51,364 nt of DNA from Blautia glucerasea (GCF_013304385.1 NZ_JAAITU010000032.1:1-51364); one strand, 5' to 3'; shown: positions 1 to 9,432, numbered from the stretch's first letter. The notes: generated from the sequence alone by a model not told the origin. Numbers and translations are program-made.

Positions 1-4
1 CATC

Positions 5-50
5 ATAAAAAACACCGCCCTTCTGATATTTATTATATCAGAAAAGCGGT
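5..50 (-). terminator. Rho-independent terminator (minus strand)
   Basis: The arms ACCGC (14-18) and GCGGT (46-50), extended by an imperfect TTCTGATAT/ATATCAGAA helix, form a hairpin. On the minus strand it is followed by a run of six T (plus-strand A at 7-12). It probably ends a minus-strand transcript or acts as a backstop behind the galactosidase operon. Confidence 0.6.
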
Positions 51-62
51 TCCAACAATAGC

Positions 63-190
63 AAAACCCTGCAAAAGCAGGGCTTTGTCTACAGTCTGAG
101 AATCCTGCAAAGCAGGATTCTCCGCCTGTGGCGGGTCGCCTTAAGCGACATCTACCCTTCCGCCACAGTGCGCTCCTGCCCGGTAGGGCT
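63..190. repeat. Cluster of four hairpins, probable extragenic palindromic element
   Basis: No open frame is convincing here. The DNA is a chain of helices: CCCTGC-AAAA-GCAGGG (67-82); a perfect 11-bp stem with a 3-base loop (98-108 with 112-122); and CTGTGGCGG (126-134) pairing with CCGCCACAG (160-168) around an inner TCGC/GCGA hairpin (136-148). CTACC (152-156) could pair with GGTAG (182-186) as an alternative. It resembles a dispersed structured intergenic element. Whether it is transcribed cannot be seen. Confidence 0.5.
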
Positions 191-237
191 TTTTTATGTA
201 CTAGGAAATTCCAACGGAATTTCCTAGTACATAAAAA
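191..237. repeat. Perfect 22-bp inverted repeat with a 3-base loop
   Basis: Positions 191-212 are the exact reverse complement of 216-237, with AAC between. The outer ends are T5 and A5, so the element would read as a terminator on either strand. It lies directly beyond the terminator of the galactosidase operon. Confidence 0.8.
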
Positions 238-281
238 ATAGCACATCTGGCTCATCATGTAAAGTAATGAGTCAGATGCGC
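231..281 (-). terminator. Terminator of the alpha-galactoside operon
   Basis: A 15-base stem with two wobble or mismatch pairs (241-255 with 267-281) is followed on the minus strand by TATTTTTTAT. It starts 12 bases beyond the galactosidase stop codon. Confidence 0.75.
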
Positions 282-293
282 AATCACCTAAAA

Positions 294-2483
294 TTACATA
301 TTATTTTTATTTCCAGTCTCTTTCAATTCCGTAAAAGAAAACTGATACGCCTCATATTCCCGGATAAACGGTGGAAGCGGAATTCCTGCATGCATAAGCG
401 CTGCACCAAAATACTGTTTTCCGCTTTGTTCTTCCAGATAAATGGCATCCGGCTTTAATCCATGCAAGCGTACATAAACGGTTGCCTGATTTGCCTCTGC
501 CATAAGACGCACCACACCTACCAATGCACGAGTCTGTTCTTCTGATACCCACATCCATGCCGCAATCTCATCTTTAAACGGATCGGACAACCGCCAGTAA
601 GTTCCCTCGTTAATAAGCATTTCATACTTTTTGTAAGTAAGGACCTGCTCTCTGATCTGCTGCTTTTCTTCATCGGATAATAGTGCCGGGTTCAATTCGT
701 AACCGAAGGTTCCCGCCATTGCCGTCACTCCACGGGTATGGAAGCTTGTCACACGTCCGGTCTGATGATTCGGCACTGCTGAAACGTGTGCTCCCATTGC
801 GGAAACTGGATAGAAAAACGAAGTTCCATACTGGATTCTTGTGCGATTGATTGCATCAGTATTGTCACTGCACCAGATTTGTGGGGAATAATAAAGCATT
901 CCCGCATCAAATCTGCCGCCGCCACCACTGCATCCCTCCAGAAGAAGATCCGGATACCGGCTGCACAGACGATCCAGAAAGTCATAAATACCAATCACAT
1001 AATCATAGGAAAGATTTCCGGCATATACATCTGACATGCTACGGTTCATATCCCATTTTACATAATCGATTTTTCCCTGATCCAACACATTACAAATCTG
1101 GTCAAATATACAGTCTCTCACTTCTTTTCTGGAAAAATCAAGCACTAACTGATTTCTGGAGCGCACCGGCTTTTTTCCCGGAATCTGAATTGCCCAGTCC
1201 GGATGTGTCCGGTAAAGGTCACTGTCTTCATTAACCATCTCTGGCTCAATCCAAATGCCAAATTTCACGCCCTGATCATGCACCCGGTTAATCAGATCTG
1301 CCAGGCTGCCCTGCAGCTTCTTTTCATTAACCTTCCAGTCACCCAGGGAAGAATTGTCATCATTTCTTTTCCCGAACCAGCCATCATCCATCACTACCAT
1401 ATCAATTCCAAGGGAAGCAGCTTCTTTAGCAAGATCCACGATCGTATCCCCGGTAAAATCGAAATATGCTGCCTCCCAGCTATTGATCAGAACCGGTCGC
1501 GACACATGAGCATATTTGCTTCGGCATAAATGATTGCGGATGCAGTTATGATATTGCTGTGACAATACAGACAGGCCCTTTGCTGAATAGGATAAAATAA
1601 CTTCCGGTACTGTAAATGTTTCTCCCCCAGCAAGCGGATATGAAAACAATTCATCATTTAATCCAAGAAGCAGGCGTGTCTGGTTAAACTGGTCTTTTTC
1701 TGCCTCACAGGAGAAATTCCCACTGTATACAAACAACATTCCATAGCAGCTGCCTGCCACTTCCGTTGTCCCTTTTTCAGCCAGAATCACTGCCGGATTA
1801 TACTGATGGCTGGATGTTCCCCTGCGGCTGCCAAAAGAAGTGGTTCCATGTCCCAGTGGAGTGCGCTCTAAACTCCGCTCCATGGCATGCTTTCCATAAA
1901 ACCGCAGGACGTCAAAATCTCCCTGTACAAAATCCAGGCAGGCCGCCGCTGCTTTTTCAATGGTAATCTGCTCAGTTCCTATATTTTTAATCTGTACACT
2001 TCTGGTAATAACATCATTTTCTTCCAGCACTCCATACAGCAGATGCACCTCAACCTTTGCATTTTCATCTGCAAGAACAATTTCCAGAGTCTGTGCTTCA
2101 CTTTCAGCTGCCCAGACAGCCGGAAGTCCCTGTAACTGGTATTTACCATTTCGGATCTCATAGCTTTTGAAAAGCAAATCAGCACTTTCAACACCTTTGC
2201 AGCTTTTTACATTCAAAGCAATATTACGGTAATCCCCTGTTCCAAGGGAAGGATACTCCTGTGGCAGCACATCCAGCGAATAGGTACGATTCATGCCAGC
2301 TGCATAAGGATTTCCGGAAAACCCGTGGTCTGCATAGGTTAAAAGATAATCCATGAAACCGTTTATTTTATCTCCGTAGTATAGATGCAGCAGATATCCC
2401 AGTGAATCGACCTGCATCTGATAGGTTGTGTGAGCCGTATGCAGGGTAAATATCTTTTTATTCGAATTGTATATAATTGCCAT
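294..2483 (-). CDS. aga: Alpha-galactosidase, GH36
   Basis: A 729-residue cytoplasmic glycosidase expected to release galactose from raffinose, melibiose or stachyose taken up by the transporter encoded just upstream. It shows the GH36 signature series: WEAAYFDF, MDDGWFG, GIWIEPEMV, YVKWDMN with the nucleophile Asp near residue 476, and EGCSGGGGRFD followed by CSDNTDA with the acid/base Asp near 538. Its length is usual for the family, and no signal peptide is seen. I chose the ATG at 2483 because GAGGTG lies at the right distance from it; a GTG three codons upstream falls inside that ribosome site. It is the last gene of a four-gene operon. Gene symbol by family only. Confidence 0.93.
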   Translation of the reverse strand: MAIIYNSNKKIFTLHTAHTTYQMQVDSLGYLLHLYYGDKINGFMDYLLTYADHGFSGNPYAAGMNRTYSLDVLPQEYPSLGTGDYRNIALNVKSCKGVESADLLFKSYEIRNGKYQLQGLPAVWAAESEAQTLEIVLADENAKVEVHLLYGVLEENDVITRSVQIKNIGTEQITIEKAAAACLDFVQGDFDVLRFYGKHAMERSLERTPLGHGTTSFGSRRGTSSHQYNPAVILAEKGTTEVAGSCYGMLFVYSGNFSCEAEKDQFNQTRLLLGLNDELFSYPLAGGETFTVPEVILSYSAKGLSVLSQQYHNCIRNHLCRSKYAHVSRPVLINSWEAAYFDFTGDTIVDLAKEAASLGIDMVVMDDGWFGKRNDDNSSLGDWKVNEKKLQGSLADLINRVHDQGVKFGIWIEPEMVNEDSDLYRTHPDWAIQIPGKKPVRSRNQLVLDFSRKEVRDCIFDQICNVLDQGKIDYVKWDMNRSMSDVYAGNLSYDYVIGIYDFLDRLCSRYPDLLLEGCSGGGGRFDAGMLYYSPQIWCSDNTDAINRTRIQYGTSFFYPVSAMGAHVSAVPNHQTGRVTSFHTRGVTAMAGTFGYELNPALLSDEEKQQIREQVLTYKKYEMLINEGTYWRLSDPFKDEIAAWMWVSEEQTRALVGVVRLMAEANQATVYVRLHGLKPDAIYLEEQSGKQYFGAALMHAGIPLPPFIREYEAYQFSFTELKETGNKNNM

Positions 2484-2511
2484 AGGAATCACCTCATTTT
2501 ATTCTTTTTCT

Positions 2512-3354
2512 TTATCCTTTGACTGCACCATTTGCCACGCCATTTAAAATCTGCTTCTGACAAATCACATAAAAAATCAGAATTGGAATCAATGCCAGAA
2601 TATACGAAGCAAATGCCAGATTGTAATTAGTTCCAAACTGTGTCTGGAAATTAAGCTGTGCAAGCGGCAGTGTATTCTGTCCGGTTCCGGACATGATCAC
2701 AAGCGGTGTCATAACATCATTCCAGGTTCCAAGAGCTGTCAGGATTGCAACTGTTGCATGCATTGGCATCATCATTGGAAATACAACTTTCCAATAAGTG
2801 ATCCATGTGCTGGCTCCGTCAATATCTGCAGCCTCCTCAAGTGCTATCGGAATATTTTTTAAATATCCACTGTAAAGCAGGACATTCATAGGCATATAAA
2901 ATACCAGGTACAGCAGGATAACACCAGCACGGTTTCCAAGTCCCATTTGCGCCGTCTGCTTTACCAGCGGCATCATCAAAATAGAAAAAGGAACAAACAT
3001 ACCACTGACAATATACAAATAGATAAAACGAAAGCTTTTTCTTCTTGCCATGCCGCGCCCAATCACAAAGCCTGCAATTGAATGGATCAATATAGCCAGC
3101 ACAATCGTTACCAGTGTAATCAGTAAACTGTTTCCAAGAGAGTGCCAGAAATCAGTTACTTCCATTGCCTGGCGGAAATTATCAAAGCTCCACTGTTTTG
3201 GGAAGGATAGTGCCCCTGCCACATCGTTGGTCATTTCACTGGGATTCTTAAATGCAATGATTACTGCCATATACAGCGGAAATAATACTGTAACAGTTCC
3301 CAAAATCAGAATAATCGTAAGTACCCAGTTTGTTTTCTTTTTTTCTTTTATCAT
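2512..3354 (-). CDS. Sugar ABC transporter permease, MsmG/CUT1 type
   Basis: A 280-residue inner-membrane permease with about six hydrophobic segments and the cytoplasmic EAA loop (EEAADIDGASTWITYWK, about residues 190-210) that contacts the ATPase. It pairs with the next permease to form the channel of a CUT1-family oligosaccharide importer. Its start overlaps the stop of the neighbouring permease by 4 bases (ATGA), a sign of translational coupling, and AGGAGGAG precedes the ATG. No ATPase gene is in the operon, so it probably borrows a shared MsmK-type ATPase encoded elsewhere, as is common in Firmicutes. The substrate is inferred from the adjacent galactosidase. Confidence 0.9.
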   Translation of the reverse strand: MIKEKKKTNWVLTIILILGTVTVLFPLYMAVIIAFKNPSEMTNDVAGALSFPKQWSFDNFRQAMEVTDFWHSLGNSLLITLVTIVLAILIHSIAGFVIGRGMARRKSFRFIYLYIVSGMFVPFSILMMPLVKQTAQMGLGNRAGVILLYLVFYMPMNVLLYSGYLKNIPIALEEAADIDGASTWITYWKVVFPMMMPMHATVAILTALGTWNDVMTPLVIMSGTGQNTLPLAQLNFQTQFGTNYNLAFASYILALIPILIFYVICQKQILNGVANGAVKG

Positions 3355-4226
3355 AACTGCTCCTCCTTCTTATTCATGATCGTCATCTGGAAAATTGAAA
3401 TTGCCACGATCACTATAAAGAAAATGACTGCATTTGCACTCTGGAATCCAAACTGTCCACCATCCATACCATTTTTATAAATCAGATAAGAGATGGATTC
3501 GGTGCTTTGTGCCGGGCCTCCCTTAGTCAATGACATGATCTGATCGAATACCATGAGAAAATTCTTTGTGCTCAATACCAGATTAATCGTTACAAAAGGC
3601 ATAACCAGCGGAAAGGTTACTTTCCAGAACTGTTTCCATTTACTTGCCCCATCAAGCATACTTGCCTCGTAAACTTCCTCCGGAACGGTCTGCAGGCCAG
3701 AAATATAAATAATGGTATTCATGGCAACTGCCTGCCATACACCCACGATCAGTACACCGATCCATGCATGTTTTTCACTTGCAAGAATACTATTCTGTAA
3801 AAATCCAATATGAAACACCGTTCCCACAGTTGGAAGAATATAAGTAAAAATAAAACTGAAAATATAACCGATAACAAGTCCGCCTAAAATATTCGGTACA
3901 AAATAAAGCCCACGCAATGCACTTTTGAAACGGATTGCACCGTTTAATCCCACTGCCATGATCAGGCTTAGTACATTTACCAGTACAGTTCCTGCCAGTG
4001 CATATTTAAATGTAAACAGATAGCTTTTGCCCACACGGATATCGGTAAAGAGATCTGCATAGTTCCGGATGCCAACATAATCGTAGGTTCCATATCCTTT
4101 GTAATTAGTAAAGCTGTAGATCACGCCTTTGATCATTGGAAGTGTATTGAATGTAAAAAACAAGATCAGAACTGGTATAATAACTGCCCAAAATGTTTTA
4201 TCCCTGTTTGACATTTTCTTCTTCAT
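3351..4226 (-). CDS. Sugar ABC transporter permease, MsmF/CUT1 type
   Basis: A 291-residue integral membrane protein with about six membrane segments and an EAA loop (YEASMLDGASKWKQFWK, about residues 190-210). It is the MalF/MsmF-like partner of the downstream permease. Both ends overlap their neighbours by 4 bases, so all three transport genes are coupled in translation. AGGAGG stands before the ATG. The family is clear; alpha-galactoside specificity is inferred from context. Confidence 0.9.
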   Translation of the reverse strand: MKKKMSNRDKTFWAVIIPVLILFFTFNTLPMIKGVIYSFTNYKGYGTYDYVGIRNYADLFTDIRVGKSYLFTFKYALAGTVLVNVLSLIMAVGLNGAIRFKSALRGLYFVPNILGGLVIGYIFSFIFTYILPTVGTVFHIGFLQNSILASEKHAWIGVLIVGVWQAVAMNTIIYISGLQTVPEEVYEASMLDGASKWKQFWKVTFPLVMPFVTINLVLSTKNFLMVFDQIMSLTKGGPAQSTESISYLIYKNGMDGGQFGFQSANAVIFFIVIVAISIFQMTIMNKKEEQL

Positions 4227-5524
4227 TGTGCATCCTCCTGTTCTTTCTGATAAACCTGTACTTTCCGAATCAAATCCCGGTTGTAGCGCTTCCAGTCGGA
4301 ATCAAATTTTTTCAGGAACTTTTCCTGTGCATTATCACTTTCATCCAGTAAGAATGTCTGTATCATGGCATCCACGCTCATTTCACTTGGATAATGATGA
4401 TCCTGATAATCTGCCATGCGGTTATCTTCAATATAAAGACGCATATCCTCAAGGGTTTCCGGAATTGCAAAATTTCCTTCTTTGCAGGCAATCCCACCCT
4501 GATCATCCAGATAAACCTGAATAGTCTCATCTTCATACAGATATTTTAAAACTTCATATGCTGCTTCTTTATTTTTACATGCTTTCATCACAGAGAACTG
4601 CAGATCAATTCCTGAATTTAAAACATTATCTGATTCCAAATCATTTGCCGGAAATGTAAAAGAACCGATATTCATATCCGGATTGACCGATTTGATCTGT
4701 GGGATTGCATAACTTCCAATGGGAAACATGACAGATTCCCCACGGGCAAATGCTGTGCATGCATCGTTATAACCGTATGCATACGGATTTTTTTCTGCAT
4801 AATCCAAAAGCGCCCGCATCTTTTCTGCTACTGGTCCATACGTATCAGCAAATGTGGTATTTCCCATATTTACCTGGTTGCAAGTATCTGAATCAGTAAG
4901 TCCGACCGCCAGTGCATTCCAAGGAGCCAGACATGTCCATGTATCTTTGAAGCCCAGATACAATGGAAGCACTCCGCTTTGCTTTATTTCATCACATAGT
5001 GTGGTAAATTCCTGCCAGGTGGTCGGAACCTTCCAGCCATTTTCCTCAAATATATCTTTGTTATATAAAATTCCTGCCGCATTTGCCACATATGGAAGAG
5101 CATACGTACCATCCTTTGGAATAAATTCCAGTTCCTTGTCCATATCCAGATATGCCTGCTTTACCGTCTGAACCTCATCCAAATCGGAAATATCTTCAAA
5201 CAGGTCTGCATCTAAAAAGTTGGAATAGTTGATATCTCCTCCGATTGCAATGATATCCGGATAATCCTCCCGGATAAAACGTGTCTTTAAAATAGTCATT
5301 GCTTCATTTGGCGATGAAATCGTCAGATGAATGTCATCATGTGCTTCATTAAACCTCTCTGCAATTCTTTCAAATGCCTTAACTGCTTCCGGTTTATAGG
5401 AAACCACTTCAATCTCGGTTTTTCCGTCTGTGCTTTTTTTACCACTGCATCCGGTAAATCCTGTTATGCACATGCCAAATGCAAGCACAGCCGCAAGACC
5501 ACGAAAAATACTTCTTTTTGCCAT
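4223..5524 (-). CDS. Extracellular sugar-binding lipoprotein, MsmE-like
   Basis: A 433-residue solute-binding protein with an N-terminal signal peptide ending in a lipobox (TGFTGC, Cys26), so it should be lipid-anchored outside the membrane. The body is a type-1 extracellular solute-binding domain of about the usual length; stretches such as LPYVANAAGILYNKDIFEENG and the tryptophans around TWTCLAPWNA are typical of CUT1 binding proteins. It is the first gene of the operon and would deliver alpha-galactosides to the two permeases. GGAGAGAGG lies just before the ATG. Its promoter region is shared with the divergent AraC regulator. Confidence 0.9.
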   Translation of the reverse strand: MAKRSIFRGLAAVLAFGMCITGFTGCSGKKSTDGKTEIEVVSYKPEAVKAFERIAERFNEAHDDIHLTISSPNEAMTILKTRFIREDYPDIIAIGGDINYSNFLDADLFEDISDLDEVQTVKQAYLDMDKELEFIPKDGTYALPYVANAAGILYNKDIFEENGWKVPTTWQEFTTLCDEIKQSGVLPLYLGFKDTWTCLAPWNALAVGLTDSDTCNQVNMGNTTFADTYGPVAEKMRALLDYAEKNPYAYGYNDACTAFARGESVMFPIGSYAIPQIKSVNPDMNIGSFTFPANDLESDNVLNSGIDLQFSVMKACKNKEAAYEVLKYLYEDETIQVYLDDQGGIACKEGNFAIPETLEDMRLYIEDNRMADYQDHHYPSEMSVDAMIQTFLLDESDNAQEKFLKKFDSDWKRYNRDLIRKVQVYQKEQEDAQ

Positions 5525-5573
5525 ATTCCTCTCTCCTTTTCTGTAAGATAGCCGCTTTTCTATTGATAACCCA

Positions 5574-5602
5574 ATTATAACATACCTTTATGCGACCTAA
5601 AA
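5574..5602 (-). promoter_or_regulatory. Promoter of the alpha-galactoside operon
   Basis: On the minus strand a consensus TATAAT (plus 5574-5579) stands about 50 bases before the binding-protein start. The hexamer 17 bases upstream, TTTTAG (plus 5597-5602), is a poor -35. A strong -10 with a weak -35 fits a promoter that needs an activator such as the divergent AraC protein. Confidence 0.55.
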
Positions 5603-5622
5603 TATCAGCATTTTTTATATTT

Positions 5623-5679
5623 TATACCAAAATGCAATATTTTATGTTATAATAGATGTTGATATCGCATTTTGGTATA
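5623..5679. promoter_or_regulatory. 18-bp inverted repeat around the araC-type -10, probable operator
   Basis: Positions 5623-5640 and 5662-5679 are inverted copies (TATACCAAAATGC and GCATTTTGGTATA cores) differing at one base of 18. Between them is TATAAT (5648-5653), the likely -10 of the regulator gene on the plus strand. Protein bound to both arms would cover that promoter, which suggests autoregulation combined with control of the divergent operon. Confidence 0.6.
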
Positions 5680-5701
5680 TAAAGCATATAAGGAGCATTT
5701 T

Positions 5702-6544
5702 ATGAGCAGTATATTATTTAATATTTTTCCAAATGAGAACTTTATCGATTTGTGTATGTATCAATTTGGATATGAAAAATGTGACCCTGGCCATTCTTTT
5801 GGTCCTGCAACACGCAATCACTACCTGTTCCACTACATTCTTTCCGGAACCGGAACACTTATGGCAGACGATGCAAAAGGCATAACACAGACTTATTCCG
5901 TAAAAAGCGGACAGGGATTTATGATTTTTCCAGGTCAGATTAACACCTACATTGCAGATGAACGGCTTCCGTGGGAATATATGTGGATTGAATTTGATGG
6001 CTTGCGCATAAAAGAGGCTTTAGGTGTCACAGATTTGTGTAAGAATGCACCTGTTTATCATTCCCACTCCAAAGAATTGCGTGAAAAACTTGCTGATGAA
6101 ATGAATTATATCGTAAATCATCCTAATGAATCTTCTTTTCATCTCATTGGCCATCTGTATCTATTTATAGACTATCTGCTGCAGTCAGCCAAATCTACTA
6201 GGCTAGTCTCCAGTGGACGCATGAGTGATTATTATATAAAAGAAGCCATCAATTATATTGAACAGAATTTTCAGAATAACATTTCAATAGAAGATATCGC
6301 TGCAGTATGCGGCATCAACCGGAGCTATTTTGGAAAAATCTTCCGCAACTCAATTGGCCGCTCTCCGCAGGAATTTCTTATGAACTACCGTATGGTAAAG
6401 GCTACCGAATTATTAAAGCTGACATCCTTGTCTATTGCAGACATTAGTTCTGCTGTGGGATATGAAAACCAGCTCCATTTTTCCCGTGCCTTTAAAAATA
6501 TTTATGGTATTTCTCCTCGAGAATGGCGGAATCAGAACACGTAA
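5702..6544 (+). CDS. AraC-family regulator of the alpha-galactoside operon
   Basis: A 280-residue regulator. Residues about 20-160 form a cupin-like sugar-sensing domain (PGHSFGPATRNHYLFHYI, then GQGFMIFPGQINTYIAD). Residues about 180-280 hold the two-helix AraC DNA-binding domain, with ISIEDIAAVCGINRSYFGKI and a second HTH ending GYENQLHFSRAFKNIYGISP. It is divergent from the transport operon and matches MsmR/RafR-type activators in layout. The ATG at 5702 was chosen because AAGGAG (5690-5695) is correctly spaced before it; an in-frame start 30 bases upstream lies inside the operator repeat and has no ribosome site. Confidence 0.9.
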   Translation: MSSILFNIFPNENFIDLCMYQFGYEKCDPGHSFGPATRNHYLFHYILSGTGTLMADDAKGITQTYSVKSGQGFMIFPGQINTYIADERLPWEYMWIEFDGLRIKEALGVTDLCKNAPVYHSHSKELREKLADEMNYIVNHPNESSFHLIGHLYLFIDYLLQSAKSTRLVSSGRMSDYYIKEAINYIEQNFQNNISIEDIAAVCGINRSYFGKIFRNSIGRSPQEFLMNYRMVKATELLKLTSLSIADISSAVGYENQLHFSRAFKNIYGISPREWRNQNT

Positions 6545-6987
6545 CAATAAATATATTCTTTCCTGCCAAGTCTCTTGCCTACCATTCCCCCGGCAGCTGC
6601 TGACAATCCACTCAATACTCAGCATATCAGATTCATATAGATTACTCAATTGAACAGTATTTAATTTCTATTCAATTTAATTAACCAGTAGGAAATGTTG
6701 CATGATTAATCTGCTGTTTTGGCTGCCTTGATACTTCTTAGGTTGACGGCTAGATACGCATTAGAGATGTCTCCATCCAAATGCTGTTCTAGCAAGGGAT
6801 TTTCCCCTTGAACCCATCATTTATGATATATGGTGGCGCTTTTCGCCCCCAAATAGTGAAAGTGGGGGCACTTTCTGCCCCCACTCAGGAAATGTTGCTA
6901 AAATACTGTTTAGATTTATCATACATACAAAATTGAAGTTATCTATTTCTCCTCTTCGTTAAGACCTAGTTCATTACATATTACTTG
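6545..6987. other. 443-bp spacer: remnant frame, 12-bp direct repeat, GC hairpin
   Basis: No intact gene is visible. AGGAAATGTTGC occurs at 6690-6701 and again at 6887-6898. Between the copies lie a short minus-strand coding-like remnant (6706-6816) and a perfect 10-bp hairpin, AGTGGGGGCA-CTTTC-TGCCCCCACT (6861-6885). The arrangement suggests debris of a small mobile element. I see no clear terminator for either flanking gene. Confidence 0.4.
6706..6816 (-). pseudogene. Possible C-terminal remnant of an unknown protein
   Basis: On the minus strand 36 codons read openly and end in TAA, with a protein-like tail (AYLAVNLRSIKAAKTAD). There is a stop immediately upstream in frame and no start codon, so it can only be a fragment. 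I do not recognise the family. A transposase end is possible because of the flanking direct repeats, but this is a guess. Confidence 0.25.
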
Positions 6988-9432
6988 CTATCCCTGATAT
7001 CTTATTCTTTCTACCAGCGTTTCCTTTTTCAGATTACTGCTTAAAACGCAGGAAAGTACAATCTGCAACAGACCGACCAAAAAAATCATAATAAAAATTG
7101 GTACGATTGGAACATGATAGATATTCATTCCAAATATTCCATTATGCTTTGCATAGGCAAAGAGCGCGTAGCCAAGTGGCAGACCAACGGCAAGTGCTAC
7201 ACATATGGTGCCAACCGTAAAAATCAGTCCCTGTAACTGCAGGCATAAATTTAATTGTTTATTTGTCATACCCACAGCCTGTAATATACCATATTCCTGC
7301 TTTTTTGTCGTAATATTCATGATCATGGTATTCGCCATATTCATAAACCCGATGAGTCCTACAATAGCCATAAACAGATAACAGCCAAGCTTCATCATGC
7401 TGCTTGCAAATTCGGCAGATTGTAACTGTGCATGATAAGTATCCATTTTTATATGCGAAGTATTAGAAATCAAAGTATTCAGACTTTGTTCTACAGATGC
7501 CACATCTTTTTTATCACAGTCCACCCACAGATAGCCATAGGCTGTTCCTCTCGGATTCATGGAACGATATACACCTTCCGGAATGACAAGATAAGTGTCC
7601 GCACTTACAAAAGATCCTGCAATCTTTCCCTGATAGGTATAGGTTCCACTTCCATTCTCAAAGTCAAATGCAATGGATTCACCCGGAGCATATCCATCTT
7701 GTTCCATCCACGTTGACCAGCCAAAGAAAATATCACCATTCTTTACCGCCTGATCATAGTCCATAGAGCCAATATCCCCGTCCTGGCGCATAAAATCAAA
7801 ATCATTTTTACTCACAATATCAGCCGGAAATCTTGTTCCGTTCAGATTTACAGAGACAATCTCTCTCGTCATGACATCTGTTACTCCCGGAATGCTTTTG
7901 ATTTCTTCAATCAGCGAATCATTCAATGGATCATCCGTCAGAATCGTATCCAGATTATTCTCCGGATATCTTTCATCATACTCAGCAGAATAGTCAAGCT
8001 GCAGTTCAAATTGTCCATGATTAACGGAAAGACGTGCTTCATGCTCCGTGTCAATATTTCCCACATAATTAGAGATAATCACAAACAATACGCAAGAAAA
8101 ACCCATTGTGAGGATAGTACCAATAGTTCTTTTGAGATTACCCGTTACATTTGCCATTGCCATAGAAAACACGGTGACATTTTTTCTGCCATTTCGTTTT
8201 CCTTTTTTTTGTGTTTCTGCATTTTCTAAATACCGTGTTGCTTCGATAGGTGAAATCCGTGAAACAATTTTCATTGGTTTACGCAGTGCCAAAGCAACGG
8301 TAAGAAATGATACGAAAATACAGAGAAGCATAACAGGCAGGGAAAACAGAGGCACCTGCTGATTTTGAACTCCCATAGAGCCAGTTTGGGTTGATACAAG
8401 GTTCCCATGTTCTACCAGCCAGTTAAAACCGCATTTTGCAATCAGAAAACCAAGAAGCAATCCAACTGGTATTGAAGAAATTGTCAAAAACATACCCTCT
8501 CTGAAGATCAGTTGTTTCATCTGCTTTTTTGTCGCTCCCAGAGCCTTGATTTTTCCATACTCCTGTATCTTGTTGGCAATACCGACCTGAAAAATATTAT
8601 AAATGACCACAACAGAGAAAAGTACAATTGCAAGAATCAAAACCCCGCATACCGCAATCGTTTCATAACTCGGCTGCAAGACCCATTGCAAATAGAGATC
8701 ATTGACTATAACGTTTTTTTCTTCGATCCCACAAGCTGCTGCAATCTGCTTTATAACCGAATCAATATTATTCATAGATACATTTGCAGAATCATTTAAA
8801 GTAAAATAAATATTATACTGTCTGTCATTCTCTGCGACGTGCTCATCATAAAACTCCTGTGACCCGAAAGCAACATAAGATGCCTCGATGGTATACTCAT
8901 CCCGATCATATAGGATTCCGCTGACAACAAATTCTTCCGGCTTATATTCTGACTGCATCCCTGCGCGATAATCCAGTGTAACCGTATCTCCGACCTTTAC
9001 ATCATCATATCCCATTTCACTAAAAAATGCTCTTCCTGCGGCAATTTCCTGCGTTCCCCCCGGATACTTTCCTTCCTTTAACTCATATTCCTTATTATAG
9101 GGAAGCATTTTTCTTGCAGTCTCATCCATGCAGACAAAACCACCGTTTTCGTTGCCTTTTATAATACCTTCGGTGCACATAGTGCCTGTAGCATCTATTT
9201 CCGCACGGCGGTTTACTTCTTTTAACTGCGATCCGTCTGCGGAAACAAATAGACCATAATTGCTTCCATATGATCCTGCCGCCTGACTTTTCTGTAAATG
9301 AATTACCCCATTTCCCACAGTACTGATGATAACAAGCAACATCGTGGTCAGACAGATTGCCATCATGATCAGTATACTTCTTGTCCTGTTCCTTTTGTCA
9401 TTGCTATATGCAATCCTGCTTATTGTCTTCAT
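6988..9432 (-). CDS. ABC transporter permease with two FtsX domains
   Basis: An 814-residue membrane protein. It has one N-terminal membrane segment, a large outside domain (about 45-250), a first FtsX block of three segments (about 255-385) containing KIQEYGKIKALGATKKQMK, a second extracellular domain, and a C-terminal FtsX block containing TKKQEYGILQAVGMTNKQL. This SalY/YtrF-like layout belongs to exporters or mechanotransmission transporters that remove peptide antibiotics or lipoproteins. Its start overlaps the ATPase stop by 4 bases, so the two form one complex. With the sensor kinase and regulator upstream, resistance to antimicrobial peptides is the likeliest role; the true substrate is unknown. 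Confidence 0.85.
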   Translation of the reverse strand: MKTISRIAYSNDKRNRTRSILIMMAICLTTMLLVIISTVGNGVIHLQKSQAAGSYGSNYGLFVSADGSQLKEVNRRAEIDATGTMCTEGIIKGNENGGFVCMDETARKMLPYNKEYELKEGKYPGGTQEIAAGRAFFSEMGYDDVKVGDTVTLDYRAGMQSEYKPEEFVVSGILYDRDEYTIEASYVAFGSQEFYDEHVAENDRQYNIYFTLNDSANVSMNNIDSVIKQIAAACGIEEKNVIVNDLYLQWVLQPSYETIAVCGVLILAIVLFSVVVIYNIFQVGIANKIQEYGKIKALGATKKQMKQLIFREGMFLTISSIPVGLLLGFLIAKCGFNWLVEHGNLVSTQTGSMGVQNQQVPLFSLPVMLLCIFVSFLTVALALRKPMKIVSRISPIEATRYLENAETQKKGKRNGRKNVTVFSMAMANVTGNLKRTIGTILTMGFSCVLFVIISNYVGNIDTEHEARLSVNHGQFELQLDYSAEYDERYPENNLDTILTDDPLNDSLIEEIKSIPGVTDVMTREIVSVNLNGTRFPADIVSKNDFDFMRQDGDIGSMDYDQAVKNGDIFFGWSTWMEQDGYAPGESIAFDFENGSGTYTYQGKIAGSFVSADTYLVIPEGVYRSMNPRGTAYGYLWVDCDKKDVASVEQSLNTLISNTSHIKMDTYHAQLQSAEFASSMMKLGCYLFMAIVGLIGFMNMANTMIMNITTKKQEYGILQAVGMTNKQLNLCLQLQGLIFTVGTICVALAVGLPLGYALFAYAKHNGIFGMNIYHVPIVPIFIMIFLVGLLQIVLSCVLSSNLKKETLVERIRYQG

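Noticed and set aside
2484..2492. GTG start three codons upstream for the alpha-galactosidase
   Set aside because: The GTG lies within the ribosome-binding sequence of the ATG at 2483.
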